Shown: one piece after another, positions 16,769-25,448 of the stretch | Layout: every line of letters starts with the position of its first letter | How positions within the stretch are numbered: the first letter of the stretch is position 1 | Assembly: GCA_017304475.1 (NCBI GenBank) | Contig: JAFKKV010000026.1 | Span: 62,001-126,000 of the forward strand | Direction of reading: 5' to 3' | DNA length: 64,000 nt | DNA from: Hyphomicrobiales bacterium | Lineage (GTDB): Bacteria; Pseudomonadota; Alphaproteobacteria; Rhizobiales; Phreatobacteraceae | Notes under the pieces: generated by a model | Database searches by the model: none | The model's input: only the letters and a program-made list of their open reading frames with translations | What the model was told of the DNA's origin: nothing | Position numbers and translations under genes: made by a program

Positions 16769-17776
16769 TCAGGCCTCCAGCGCCAGCACGGCGAAGCTCG
16801 CCAGCCAATGCTCGCCCATATAGTCGCCGGCGATATGCGGCAGCCCGGCGATCAGGTGGCGCTCGGCGACCGCGCGGACGATGTCCCGACGCGGGTCATC
16901 CTCCGGCAGCGTGGCGGCGATCGAGCGCCAGCACCAGGCGCGGCTGAGGTTCAGGCCGTCGAGATGGGCGATCTTGCCGTCCGAGCGGTCGCTGACCGAG
17001 GCCGGCTGGAACAGCGTCGCCGGCTGGCTCTGGGCGAGTCGCGGCAGGAATTGGTCGAACCAGGGCAGGAACGCGTCGGCCGGCAGCAGGCGGCGCATGC
17101 ATTCGGCCTCGATCAGGGCCGAGGACTGGAAGTCGTCGCCGCTCGGCTCGCCCCAGGCCGGGCAGTCGACATCGGCGCCATACCAGCGCCGGCCGGTGTC
17201 GCGGAGCAGTTCCGCCAGCGGCGCGTCCTTGGTCACGGCGGCATAGTCGGCCGCCATCCTGAGGCCGAAGGCGGTGTTGAAATGGGTGCCGACACGCACC
17301 GGATAGGTCGCGAGCGGCAGGAAGTCGCGGAACCGCTGCGCAAAGGCCTCGGCGAGCGGCGCCAGCGTATGCGCCCAGCGCTTGTCGTCATGCAGGTTCA
17401 GCTCCTCGGCGAGCTTCAACAGCCAGCCCCAGCCATAGGGCCGCTTGAAGCCGCGCGCCGTCGGCTCCGCCAGATAGGCGCATTCGACCGCGACCTTGGT
17501 CGTGACGAACTGGGCGTCGAACAGGGCCCGGATGTCGTTTGCCGCGGGAATGGCCGGGAAGCGCCGGAGCAGATATGCCAGCATCCAATAGCTGTGCACG
17601 CAGGAATGCCAGTCATAGCTGCCGTAGAACACCGGGTGCAGCGCGCTCGGCGTCTGGGCGTCGGCAGGACCTGCCAGCACATGATCGGGCTTGTTCGGAT
17701 ATTCGCGGCGGACATGGCCCAGCGCGATGGTGGCGAAGCGCTGGGCGAGATCGGAGGTCAGGGTCAGTCGTTCCAT
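16769..17776 (-). CDS. DUF2891 family protein
   Basis: 335 aa. The family is recognised from the aromatic N-terminal core HPVFYGSYDWHSCVHSYWML and later FKRPYGWGWLLKLAEEL, GTHFNTAFGL and HLDGLNLSRAWCWR, which suggest an all-helical (alpha/alpha)6-like barrel. No biochemical role is established to my knowledge. Three ATGs follow each other at 17782, 17779 and 17776; AAAGGA abuts the first, so the third (six-base spacing) is preferred. It is the last gene of the minus-strand unit beginning with the DUF4392 gene. Confidence 0.8.
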   Translation of the reverse strand: MERLTLTSDLAQRFATIALGHVRREYPNKPDHVLAGPADAQTPSALHPVFYGSYDWHSCVHSYWMLAYLLRRFPAIPAANDIRALFDAQFVTTKVAVECAYLAEPTARGFKRPYGWGWLLKLAEELNLHDDKRWAHTLAPLAEAFAQRFRDFLPLATYPVRVGTHFNTAFGLRMAADYAAVTKDAPLAELLRDTGRRWYGADVDCPAWGEPSGDDFQSSALIEAECMRRLLPADAFLPWFDQFLPRLAQSQPATLFQPASVSDRSDGKIAHLDGLNLSRAWCWRSIAATLPEDDPRRDIVRAVAERHLIAGLPHIAGDYMGEHWLASFAVLALEA

Positions 17777-17856
17777 CATCATTCCTTTGCCCGGCCGGAC
17801 CGGTGGCGGTGCGAGGGGATACAGGATGCCGGCACCGTGTCGATACCGGCCTCACG

Positions 17857-18642
17857 TCAGATGCTGGCGATCAGGCCGCCATCCACGCGGATGACGCTGC
17901 CTGTGATGTAGGAGGCCCGTTCGCTCGCCAGGAAAGCCACGACATCGGCATATTCCTCCGGGCGGCCGTAACGGCCAAGCGGGATCGCTCCGGCGCTTTC
18001 GGCGACCACGGCCTCGAGCGGAAGATTGTCGCGTTTCGCCTTGGCGCGGTCGAGAAATTCGATGCGGCCGGTCGCCACCCGCCCCGGCAGCACGACATTG
18101 GCCGTGATGCCGTCACGCCCGACCTCGCGCGCCAGGGTCTTCGACCAGCCGACCAGCGACAGGCGGAGCGCGTTGGAAATGCCGAGATTGGCGATCGGCG
18201 CGACGACGCCCGAGGAAGTGCTGGTGACGATCCGTCCCCAGTGCCGCGCCCGCATGCCCGGCAGGACCCGGTCGGTGATCGCGATGACCGACAGGACCAT
18301 GGTCTCGAAGCTGTTGCGCCAGAGCGCGGCCTCCTGGCCCGCCGCCGGCGTCGGCGGCGGGCCGCCGGTATTGTTGACGAGAATGTCGACCGGCCCGAGG
18401 CCCTCCTCGATGGCGCGGACATGGCCGTCGACCGATGCGAGATCGGCGAGGTCCCAGACGATGCCACGCGCCGCGGCCCCCGTCCGTTCCACCGCCGCCA
18501 CCGAGGCGGCGAGCGCCTCGGCATTGACGTCGGCGAGCGCCACGCGGGCGCCCGCCTTTCCGAGGGCAACCGCGATGGCGCCGCCCAATCCGCCGCCGCC
18601 ACCAAGAACAAGGGCCGTGCGGCCGGAGATACCGAGATCCAT
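17857..18642 (-). CDS. SDR family oxidoreductase-like protein lacking the catalytic Tyr
   Basis: 261 aa. Rossmann glycine motif GGGGGLGGAIA (about residues 14-24), acidic DLAD cofactor contact, NNTGG, and the C-terminal RYGRPEEYADVVAFLASERASYITG are typical of short-chain dehydrogenases. The usual YxxxK is replaced: after the STSS catalytic-serine region comes GISNALR, giving Ser156 and Arg160. A 3-oxoacyl-ACP-reductase-like subgroup is known to lack the Tyr. Start 18642 is preferred (GAAGGAT eight bases upstream); the frame extends to 18663. It may be a reductase with altered chemistry or a binding protein. Operon with the DapA-like gene. Confidence 0.85.
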   Translation of the reverse strand: MDLGISGRTALVLGGGGGLGGAIAVALGKAGARVALADVNAEALAASVAAVERTGAAARGIVWDLADLASVDGHVRAIEEGLGPVDILVNNTGGPPPTPAAGQEAALWRNSFETMVLSVIAITDRVLPGMRARHWGRIVTSTSSGVVAPIANLGISNALRLSLVGWSKTLAREVGRDGITANVVLPGRVATGRIEFLDRAKAKRDNLPLEAVVAESAGAIPLGRYGRPEEYADVVAFLASERASYITGSVIRVDGGLIASI

Positions 18643-18674
18643 GACGAGATCCTTCAAATGCAACGACGTGGAGG

Positions 18675-19610
18675 TCAGGCGGCTTTGGCCAGGGCGCGCC
18701 GGTCGATACGCGCGAGCCGCGCCAAGAGGTAATCGACCTCGGCCTGCGCCCGGGCGCTGAGCGCGGCACCCGGCTTGCGCTGGCTGTCGGAGGCGATGAT
18801 GCCGCGCCGCATCAACACATATTTGCGCACGGCGAGCCCGACGCCCGGCTGCTGCTCGTAGCGCAGCAGCGGCAGATGGGCGTCGAACAGGTCATGGGCC
18901 TCGTCACGACGGCCGGCCTGCTGCAGCCTGACGACATCCACCAGCAATTCCGGGAAGGCATAGCCGGTCATCGCGCCGTCGACGCCACGCTCCAGCTCGA
19001 AATCGAGGAACAGGCCGCCATTGCCGATCAGGATGGAGATCGGCCGCAGGCTCCCCTGCGCCTGAAAAGCGCGCAGCGTCGAGATCTTTTCCAGCCCCGG
19101 CCAATCCTCGTGTTTCAGCATGACGCAGGACGGATTGTCGGTGACGATCTGGCGGATGACGGCGGGCGTCATCTGCACCGTCAGGGTCAGCGGATAGTCC
19201 TGGATGACGAAGGGGATGTCGGCGCCGATCGCTTCGACCGCCTGGCGGTAATAGCCCGTGATCTGCTCGTCGGTGCGCAGCGCCGGCGGCGGTGCGATCA
19301 TCACGCCGGCCGCGCCCTCATCCATCACGGTGCGGGCCAGCGCGCGCATGGCGGCGAAACCCGGCGCCGAGACGCCGACGATCACCGGCAGCGCCCCCAT
19401 GCCCCGGATGAAACGCCTGGCGATGGCAAGCGATTCCTCGGGCTCCAGCTTGGCTGCCTCGCCCATGATGCCGAGCACCGTCAGGCCGGTGGCGCCGGCC
19501 GAGAGATAAGCCGCGATGAGCCTGTCGATCGAGGCCTCGTCGACCCGGCCGTCCGGATGGAACGGGGTCGGCGCGATCGGAAAGACGCCTTTTGCTTCAG
19601 CCGTCAGCAT
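18675..19610 (-). CDS. DapA/N-acetylneuraminate-lyase family aldolase or dehydratase
   Basis: 311 aa, class I aldolase TIM barrel. Family features include FPIAPTPFHPDGRVDEASID, GLTVLGIMGEA, the tyrosine strand QDYPLT and the Schiff-base lysine in VMLKHED. Members add or remove pyruvate, or dehydrate hydroxy-2-oxo acids. The genuine dapA is unlikely to sit in a catabolic operon, so a degradative reaction on a 2-oxo acid formed from an amino acid is more plausible. The start is two bases after the DUF4392 stop, with AAAGG upstream. Confidence 0.88.
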   Translation of the reverse strand: MLTAEAKGVFPIAPTPFHPDGRVDEASIDRLIAAYLSAGATGLTVLGIMGEAAKLEPEESLAIARRFIRGMGALPVIVGVSAPGFAAMRALARTVMDEGAAGVMIAPPPALRTDEQITGYYRQAVEAIGADIPFVIQDYPLTLTVQMTPAVIRQIVTDNPSCVMLKHEDWPGLEKISTLRAFQAQGSLRPISILIGNGGLFLDFELERGVDGAMTGYAFPELLVDVVRLQQAGRRDEAHDLFDAHLPLLRYEQQPGVGLAVRKYVLMRRGIIASDSQRKPGAALSARAQAEVDYLLARLARIDRRALAKAA

Positions 19611-19612
19611 GA

Positions 19613-20572
19613 TCAGGCGCCTTTCACGTGAGCCGCCACCGGAGCGGCGGGTGCGGACAGGACGAGCGCGCGGATCCGTTCGACCAGGTCGCCATGCTGC
19701 TCGACCGGAATCCGGTCGACGCTCATCTGCAGGCTGCCGGGCCGGTCGATGCGGCTGTCATCGATCGCCTGGCCGATATCGACGGCCGCCGCCAGGAACT
19801 CCCGCTCGCTGTGCCGGTCGAAATGACCGAGCAGCGTGGCTGTCAGGTCCGGCCTGAGGCAGGCCACCGCGCCGAGCAGGCCATAGGCCCCCCAATTGGA
19901 CACGCCCGCGACGATCAGGTGGTCACTCGGCGTCTGCGCCGCGATCAGCGGGCCGTTCGGAATGTCGTCCTCGACGATCTCCGCCGGCAGCGAACCCATG
20001 CCGATTTCATTGCCGCCGTCGCCAATGCCGATCGTGGTCCAGGGCCGCTCCCAGCCGGCCTCGTGGAACAGGAGATGCAGCGGCGCGGTCTCGCGCGACA
20101 TGTCCCAGCCATGCTCGCGATGCGGCTTGCCGTCCGAGCCCGGCGCGACCCGCTCGATGGCGATCAGATGGGTCAGCGGCGCTTCATCCGTCTCCAGCCG
20201 CCGGCGCAGGCGCCTGACCGCGGCCTCGGTGACGTCGACGATTTCCAGTTCGACCTTGACCGGCAAGGCATCGACCACCGCCCAGACCGCCTTCGCGCAG
20301 GGCGCGTCCGTGATCACGGTGACGCGGAACCCGGCCGCCGCGAAACCGGCGGCGAGATGGGCCATGCCGTTCAGGCCGTCGGTCTCGGGCGATGGCGGAT
20401 TGGCGTGGCGGATGAAAAAGCCGACGACGATGCCGACATGCGGGGCCGGCGTGGTCGCGATCGACCGCGCGGCCCGGCCGAGATTGCCTTTGGCGAAATC
20501 GACCAGGCGTGAAATGTCGCGCCGCACATGCTGGCCGACCACCGCCTCGATTTCCAGGATCCGCTCGCTCAT
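19613..20572 (-). CDS. DUF4392 protein, C-terminal domain of D-glutamate cyclase as a separate gene
   Basis: 319 aa. Recognisable family stretches are GIVVGFFIRHANPPSPETDGLNG, ITDAPCAKAVW, LIAIERVAPGSDGKPH, GIGDGGNEIGMGSL and GVSNWGAYGLLG. In mammals this domain is fused behind a DUF1445 (UPF0317) domain in mitochondrial D-glutamate cyclase (DGLUCY), which turns D-glutamate into 5-oxo-D-proline. Here the DUF1445 protein is encoded by 21175-21984. An operator-like 17-mer lies 21 bases upstream (20593). First gene of a four-gene unit with the DapA-like, SDR and DUF2891 genes. Confidence 0.82.
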   Translation of the reverse strand: MSERILEIEAVVGQHVRRDISRLVDFAKGNLGRAARSIATTPAPHVGIVVGFFIRHANPPSPETDGLNGMAHLAAGFAAAGFRVTVITDAPCAKAVWAVVDALPVKVELEIVDVTEAAVRRLRRRLETDEAPLTHLIAIERVAPGSDGKPHREHGWDMSRETAPLHLLFHEAGWERPWTTIGIGDGGNEIGMGSLPAEIVEDDIPNGPLIAAQTPSDHLIVAGVSNWGAYGLLGAVACLRPDLTATLLGHFDRHSEREFLAAAVDIGQAIDDSRIDRPGSLQMSVDRIPVEQHGDLVERIRALVLSAPAAPVAAHVKGA

Positions 20573-20592
20573 GAGCTCTGCTCTCCGTTTAA

Positions 20593-20609
20593 ATATATGT
20601 CAGGTATAC
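20593..20609. promoter_or_regulatory. 17-bp operator-like element, copy 1 (upstream of DUF4392 gene)
   Basis: On the minus strand it reads GTATACCTGACATATAT, identical at 15 of 17 positions to ATATACGTGACATATAT at 26761. It lies in the 99-bp gap between the RidA-like stop and the DUF4392 start. Probably a binding site for the FCD regulator at 26910. Confidence 0.65.
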
Positions 20610-20671
20610 TTATATTTTCGACACGACGATAGCGCCTTGGCGACCGGCCCATGGCGACGCCTGCCGGCAGT

Positions 20672-21154
20672 CTAGTGCGGCCGCGCGACCGCAGCCGTCA
20701 GTTCGATCTCGACCAGCGCGCCGCCGGGCAGGCTGGATACGCCGAGCGAGGAGCGGATGTGCCGCCCGGCCTCGCCGAACAGGGCGATGGCCAGCTCGGA
20801 GGCCGCGTCCATGACCTGGCCGTGGCGCTGGAAATCCGGCGCGGCATTGACGAAGCCGCGCAGCGAGATCAGGCGCTCGACCCGGGTGAGGTCGCCGAGC
20901 TCCTGATGCAGGGCGACAAGGGCGCGGGCGAGGCACAGCCTGGCGGCGGCACGCGCCGCCTCCAGGTCCTGGTCCGCCTCCAGGCGGCCGGCCAGCAAAG
21001 TGCCGGAATTGTCCAGGCGCGGCACCTGGCCGCTGACCTGGGCCAGGCCCTGATGCACCAGGACGAGGTCGTAGCGCCCTTGCGGCCGGATTTCGGCGGG
21101 CACGGCGACGCCCAATGCGGCGAGCGTGTCGAAGATATCCTGTGATGTCGGCAT
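20672..21154 (-). CDS. RidA/YjgF family protein (long YER057c/UK114-like subgroup)
   Basis: 160 aa. Family landmarks are LAQVSGQVPRLDNSG, LGDLTRVERLISLRGFVNAAPDF and the C-terminal GRHIRSSLGVSSLPGGALVEIE, which carries the conserved Arg before the substrate pocket. RidA proteins hydrolyse reactive enamine/imine intermediates released by PLP-dependent dehydratases. The frame is open far upstream through the DUF1445 gene; the start at 21154 fits the family N-terminus. It sits between the two cyclase-type genes and belongs to the end of the liv-DUF1445 operon. Confidence 0.9.
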   Translation of the reverse strand: MPTSQDIFDTLAALGVAVPAEIRPQGRYDLVLVHQGLAQVSGQVPRLDNSGTLLAGRLEADQDLEAARAAARLCLARALVALHQELGDLTRVERLISLRGFVNAAPDFQRHGQVMDAASELAIALFGEAGRHIRSSLGVSSLPGGALVEIELTAAVARPH

Positions 21155-21174
21155 GGTCTTGTCCCGGTCCGGTT

Positions 21175-21984
21175 TCAGAACACCGACAGCTCGGCATTGC
21201 GCCGGTCGGTGATCAGCATGGAGGCCGGCTTGTGGGTGATGCAGAAGGGCAGCCCGGCCTGTTCCACGGCCTGCTGGGAGGTGACGCCGCAGGCCCAGAA
21301 CACCGGCACCTCGCCGGCATGGATCGGCACGGCGTCGCCGCCATATTCGGGCCTCGCGAGATCGGCGATGCCGATGGCGGCGGGGTCGCCGAAATGGATC
21401 GGCGCGCCATGCACCTGCGGGAAGCGGCTGGTGATCTGGATCGCACGGATCGCGCCGGCCGGCGTGAACGGCCGCATGGTGACGACGACCGGCCCCTTGA
21501 ACGGGCCCGCGGGCGTGGTGGCGATATTGGTCGTGTACATGGGGTTGACCAGGCCGAGCTCGTTGTGGCGGATCCCCAAGCCCGCTTCCTCGATCGCTTC
21601 CTCGAAGGAAAACGAGCAGCCGAGTGCGAAAGTGACGAGGTCGTCGCGCCAATGGCTGGTGATGTCGTGGACAACGGCGGTTTCCCGGCCGTGCTCGACG
21701 ATGCGATAGGCCGGCACGTCGGTGCGCATGTCGATGTCGTCGCCGAGCGTCGGCAGCGACGGATCGCCCGGCCGTCCCATCGCGAGCAGCGGACAGGGTT
21801 TGGGATTGCGCTGGCAGAAGGCCAGGAAGTCGGCGGCGTAACGTTCAGGCAGGATGACGATATTGGCCTGCACGAAGCCGCGCGCCAGCGTGCCGGTCTG
21901 GCCGCGATAAGTGCCGGCCCGGATCGGCCGGCGTGCCGCGGCGGCGGATGGGCGCCCGGCGGCCGGCGTGGTTGTTTCGGTCAT
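21175..21984 (-). CDS. DUF1445 (UPF0317) putative hydro-lyase, N-terminal domain of D-glutamate cyclase as a separate gene
   Basis: 269 aa. Family features are ARGFVQANIVILPERYAADFLAFCQRNPKPCPLL, the SFSFEEAIEEAGLGIRHNE segment, PMYTTNIAT, VVTMRPF, GAPIHFGDPAAIGI and VFWACGVTSQQA. Bacterial members occur near 5-oxoprolinase-type genes, and the mammalian counterpart is the N-terminal part of D-glutamate cyclase. The first 20 residues are a flexible Ala/Pro tail. It starts 37 bases after livF, so it is co-transcribed with the transporter. Confidence 0.88.
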   Translation of the reverse strand: MTETTTPAAGRPSAAAARRPIRAGTYRGQTGTLARGFVQANIVILPERYAADFLAFCQRNPKPCPLLAMGRPGDPSLPTLGDDIDMRTDVPAYRIVEHGRETAVVHDITSHWRDDLVTFALGCSFSFEEAIEEAGLGIRHNELGLVNPMYTTNIATTPAGPFKGPVVVTMRPFTPAGAIRAIQITSRFPQVHGAPIHFGDPAAIGIADLARPEYGGDAVPIHAGEVPVFWACGVTSQQAVEQAGLPFCITHKPASMLITDRRNAELSVF

Positions 21985-22021
21985 CGGATGAACTCCTTCA
22001 AATGGCGCGGTCGCCGCGATC

Positions 22022-22789
22022 TCACATGCCGAGATAGGCTTTGCGGATATCCGGATTGCCGCCGATCTCGGCGGCCGACCCGGACAGGATCACCCGGCCC
22101 GTCTGCAGAACATAGGCCCGTTCGGCGATCTCCAGCGTCTCGGCGAGGCGCTGCTCGACGAGCAGGATGGTCACCCCGGTATCGCGGATCGCCAGCACCG
22201 CCTGGAAGATCTCGTCGACCAGCTTCGGCATGATGCCCTGCGAGGGTTCGTCGAGCATCAGGAGGCGCGGCCGGGTCATCAAGGCGCGCCCGATGGCGAG
22301 CATCTGCTGTTCGCCGCCCGACAGGGTCTCGGCCCGTTGGCCGAGCCTTTCCTTCAGCCGCGGGAACAAGGCGAAGACACGGTCGAGCGGGGCCTCGCGA
22401 TCCGGCTTGCCGGCATGCAGATAGGAGCCGAGCCGCAGGTTGTCGGCAACCGACAGGCGCGGAAACAGGCGGCGGTTCTCCGGCACATAGGCCAGCCCCT
22501 GGGCGGTGATGACATGGGCGCTCAGCCGCTCGATCCTCTGCCCGCCGAAGCTGACCTCGCCGGCCCGTGGCCGTTCGAGGCCGGCAATGCTTTTCAGGAG
22601 CGTCGACTTGCCGGCTCCGTTGGAGCCGACCACCGCGACGATCTCGCCCTCGGCGACCTCGAGCGACGCCTCGGTCAGGGCGACCAGGCCGCGATAGGCC
22701 GTGGTGATCGCCCGGACCGACAGGAGCGGCTTGGCCGCGGCACCAGGCACAACGGCGCGCAGATGCGAGACATTCGGTTCAAGCAGCAC
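22022..22789 (-). CDS. livF: Branched-chain amino acid-type ABC transporter ATP-binding protein LivF
   Basis: About 255 aa. Walker A GSNGAGKST, signature LSGGEQQ, Walker B LLMLDEP, followed by SQGI and the H-loop LVEQRL, all typical of LivF. I chose the GTG at 22789, which overlaps the LivG stop by 11 bases; the open frame to 22840 lies wholly inside livG. Together with LivG it powers import of an amino acid or amide whose identity is set by the binding protein at 25449. Confidence 0.9.
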   Translation of the reverse strand: MLLEPNVSHLRAVVPGAAAKPLLSVRAITTAYRGLVALTEASLEVAEGEIVAVVGSNGAGKSTLLKSIAGLERPRAGEVSFGGQRIERLSAHVITAQGLAYVPENRRLFPRLSVADNLRLGSYLHAGKPDREAPLDRVFALFPRLKERLGQRAETLSGGEQQMLAIGRALMTRPRLLMLDEPSQGIMPKLVDEIFQAVLAIRDTGVTILLVEQRLAETLEIAERAYVLQTGRVILSGSAAEIGGNPDIRKAYLGM

Positions 22790-23513
22790 GGTGACGTTCC
22801 CCCAGATAGGCGCCGATGACCCGCTCGTCGCGCACGACATCAGCAGGCTTGCCCTCGGCCAGGACCGTGCCGAGATTGAGCACCACCGCCCGGTCGACCA
22901 GCGGCATGACGATTTCCATGACGTGTTCGACCATCACGATGGTGATGCCGCGATCGCGGATCCGCCTGATCAGGTCGACGCCGGTGCGTGCCTCGGCCGG
23001 TGTCAGCCCGGTCATCACCTCGTCGAGCAGCAGCAGCTTCGGGCCCGTCGCCAGGGCCCGGGCAAGCTCCAGCCGGCGTTTTTCCGGCGGCGTCAGCTCG
23101 ACCGCCGGCGCGCCGGCGCGCGCTGCCAGCCCGACGAAGTCGAGCGTTTCGAGCGCCAGCAGGCGCGCATCGCTCGCCGCCGCCCGGCGCACGAAGGCGC
23201 CGACGACGACATTGTCGAGCACGCTCATGGAATCGAAGCTGCGCGGCACCTGAAACGTCCGGGCGATGCCGAGCTGGCAGCGCCGGGTGTCGGGCAGCGC
23301 GGTGATGACCTGCCCCTCCAGGACGATCTCGCCCGATGTCGGTTCGAAGGTGCCGGCGATCAGGTTGAACAGTGTCGACTTGCCGGCGCCGTTCGGCCCG
23401 ATCAGGCCGAGGATCTCGCCGCGATGCACCTGCATCGAGACATCGCTATTGGCAACCAGGCCGCCGAACCGGCGCGTGATGTTGCGCGCTTCCAGGATGA
23501 TCTCGTCGGTCAT
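22779..23513 (-). CDS. livG: Branched-chain amino acid-type ABC transporter ATP-binding protein LivG
   Basis: 244 aa. Walker A GPNGAGKST, Walker B LLLLDEV, H-loop MVEHVMEIV. The ABC signature is degenerate, ELTPPEKRRLELARAL in place of the usual LSYGQ-type motif, a variation also common among LivG homologues. The start MTDEIILEARNITRRFGG at 23513 overlaps the LivM stop by four bases. The frame continues upstream as a shadow of livM. Confidence 0.92.
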   Translation of the reverse strand: MTDEIILEARNITRRFGGLVANSDVSMQVHRGEILGLIGPNGAGKSTLFNLIAGTFEPTSGEIVLEGQVITALPDTRRCQLGIARTFQVPRSFDSMSVLDNVVVGAFVRRAAASDARLLALETLDFVGLAARAGAPAVELTPPEKRRLELARALATGPKLLLLDEVMTGLTPAEARTGVDLIRRIRDRGITIVMVEHVMEIVMPLVDRAVVLNLGTVLAEGKPADVVRDERVIGAYLGERHRAA

Positions 23514-24532
23514 GCCTGCCTCCCCTGGCGCGAGCGGCGCTGGAACAGGCTCAGGAGACCGTCCGGCCGGGCGAGTGCGACGACCATGACCAGGCCGCCA
23601 TAGATGACCAGGTCGAGACCGTTGCCGGCGCCGCCGGCATAGCTGCGGATGAGCTCGGTCAAGGGGATCAGGATGGCGGCGCCGAGCGCCGGTCCCCAGA
23701 GCGTGCCGATGCCGCCGAGCACCGCGGGCAAGGCGAAGAGCAGCGAGAAACGGAAGCTCATGACGCTGTCGGGGTCGATATAGCCGACGAAGCCGGCATA
23801 GAAGCCGCCGCCCACCGCGGTGAAGAAGGCCGAGACCGCCGCGGCCGCCATTTTCGAACGGAACACCTCGACGCCGAGGCTGCGGGCGGCATCCGGATTG
23901 TCCTTGACCGCCCGCCACCAATAGCCCCAGCGGGAGCCCTCGATGACGAAGGTGGCGAGCCAGGTCAGCGCGAACAGGCCGAGCGCCAGATAGATATAGG
24001 GCACCTTGTCGCGGGCGAATTGCAGCGTCGACCAGCTGTCGGGACCGATCGGCCACTGGATGCCGAGCGCGCCGCCGACGAAGTCCCAGTTATGCACCAG
24101 CAGCAGGCCGATCTCGGCGATGACGATGGTGGCGATCGAGAAATAATGGCCCTTGAGCCGGAAGCAGGGATAACCGAGCAGCAGCGCGATCGCCGCGGCC
24201 AGGATGCCGCCAATGCCGAGGCCGAGCCAGGGGATGAGCCCGAAACTGACGAACAGCACCGATGTGGCATAGGCGCCGATGCCGAAATAGAGCGCGTGGC
24301 CGAGCGAGATCTGGCCGCAATAGCCACCCAGGATGTTCCAGCTCTGCGACAGCGCCGCATAGAGCAGCGTCAGGATCAGGACGTTCTGCAGGTAGACGTC
24401 GCGGACGACGAGCGGCAGCGCCGCGATCAGCCCGAAGATCGCCGCAGCCCGGACCAGTTCGATCCGCCGGGCCTGGACCGCCACGGAGACGGCCGCCGGG
24501 ATCGCCGCGCCGGAGAGAGTGAGATCGCTCAT
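23510..24532 (-). CDS. livM: Branched-chain amino acid-type ABC transporter permease LivM
   Basis: 340 aa, about nine membrane helices. The LivM hallmark SWNILGGYCGQISLGHALYFGIGAY is present, with the coupling region ALGGIGTLWGPALGAAILI near the C-terminus. ATG 24532 shares one base with the LivH stop (TGATG). Forms the channel with LivH. Confidence 0.92.
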   Translation of the reverse strand: MSDLTLSGAAIPAAVSVAVQARRIELVRAAAIFGLIAALPLVVRDVYLQNVLILTLLYAALSQSWNILGGYCGQISLGHALYFGIGAYATSVLFVSFGLIPWLGLGIGGILAAAIALLLGYPCFRLKGHYFSIATIVIAEIGLLLVHNWDFVGGALGIQWPIGPDSWSTLQFARDKVPYIYLALGLFALTWLATFVIEGSRWGYWWRAVKDNPDAARSLGVEVFRSKMAAAAVSAFFTAVGGGFYAGFVGYIDPDSVMSFRFSLLFALPAVLGGIGTLWGPALGAAILIPLTELIRSYAGGAGNGLDLVIYGGLVMVVALARPDGLLSLFQRRSRQGRQA

Positions 24533-25410
24533 CAAAGCCTCCCGAACAGGCCGCTCGGCCGAATGAAGACGACCGCGAGATAGAGGGAAAAGATGCCGAC
24601 GGATTTGAGCGCCGAGGGCAGGACGAGCGCCGCCACCGCCTCGACCAGGCCGACGACGAGGCCGGCGGCGAGCGCCCCGAAGACGCTGCCGAAACCGCCA
24701 AGCGCGACGACCACATAGGCGATCAGGCCGAAGGAGCCGCCGACCTGGGGGTGGATGTAATAGAAGATCGCCAGCACCGCGCCGGCGAGGCCGACAAGAC
24801 CGGCGCCGAGCCCCCAGCCGAGCGCGAAGACCCGGTTGCTGTCGATGCCGACCAGCGCGACCGCGCCCTTGTCCTCGCGCGTCGCCTCCAGCGCCTTGCC
24901 GAAATCGGTCCGGTTCATGAGGAGGTAGAGGCCGGCGAAGGCGGCCAGCGAGATCAGGCCGCCATAGAGCTGCGGCAAGGGCAGGAACACGCCGGCGACA
25001 TCAACGGTCCGGCCGCCGAGCCAGGATTGCGGGATGCTGCGGTAGTCGGGCGAGAACATGAGCTGCGCCAGGCCCTGGATCAGCGTCGCGAGCCCGAAGG
25101 TCGCGAAGATCTGCACCATGCCGGCATTGGACGAGACGTTCATGGCGTGGCGGACGATGCCGAGATAGGCGACGACACCGAGCCCGAACAGGGCGAGCAC
25201 CGCGACCGGCATGAGCAGGACCGGATCGAGCGCGGTCAGGAGCCAAGCTCCGAAAAGGGCGTACATGGCGGTCATGAGGAAATCGCCATGGGCGAAATTC
25301 ACGACATCCATCAGTCCGAAGATGAGCGAGAGGCCGACCGCGATGAGTGCGTAGAGCAAACCCATGAGGAGACCGCTCGCAAGCACCTGGAGAAGCGCTT
25401 GCGTCGTCAT
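24532..25410 (-). CDS. livH: Branched-chain amino acid-type ABC transporter permease LivH
   Basis: 292 aa, about eight membrane helices. Family stretches are GLLMGLLYALIAVGLSLIFGLMDVVNFAHGDF at the N-terminus and ALGGFGSVFGALAAGLVVGLVE late. Start at MTTQALLQVL (25410); the extension to 25590 overlaps the binding-protein gene. It lies 38 bases after the stop of that gene. Confidence 0.93.
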   Translation of the reverse strand: MTTQALLQVLASGLLMGLLYALIAVGLSLIFGLMDVVNFAHGDFLMTAMYALFGAWLLTALDPVLLMPVAVLALFGLGVVAYLGIVRHAMNVSSNAGMVQIFATFGLATLIQGLAQLMFSPDYRSIPQSWLGGRTVDVAGVFLPLPQLYGGLISLAAFAGLYLLMNRTDFGKALEATREDKGAVALVGIDSNRVFALGWGLGAGLVGLAGAVLAIFYYIHPQVGGSFGLIAYVVVALGGFGSVFGALAAGLVVGLVEAVAALVLPSALKSVGIFSLYLAVVFIRPSGLFGRL

Positions 25411-25448
25411 TGGAGATGACCTTGTGCTTGGAGGGCGCGGCGTGGCTC

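Noticed and set aside
18675..19610. Biosynthetic dapA
   Set aside because: Placed in a catabolic operon with an SDR and DUF4392; sequence alone supports only the wider aldolase family.
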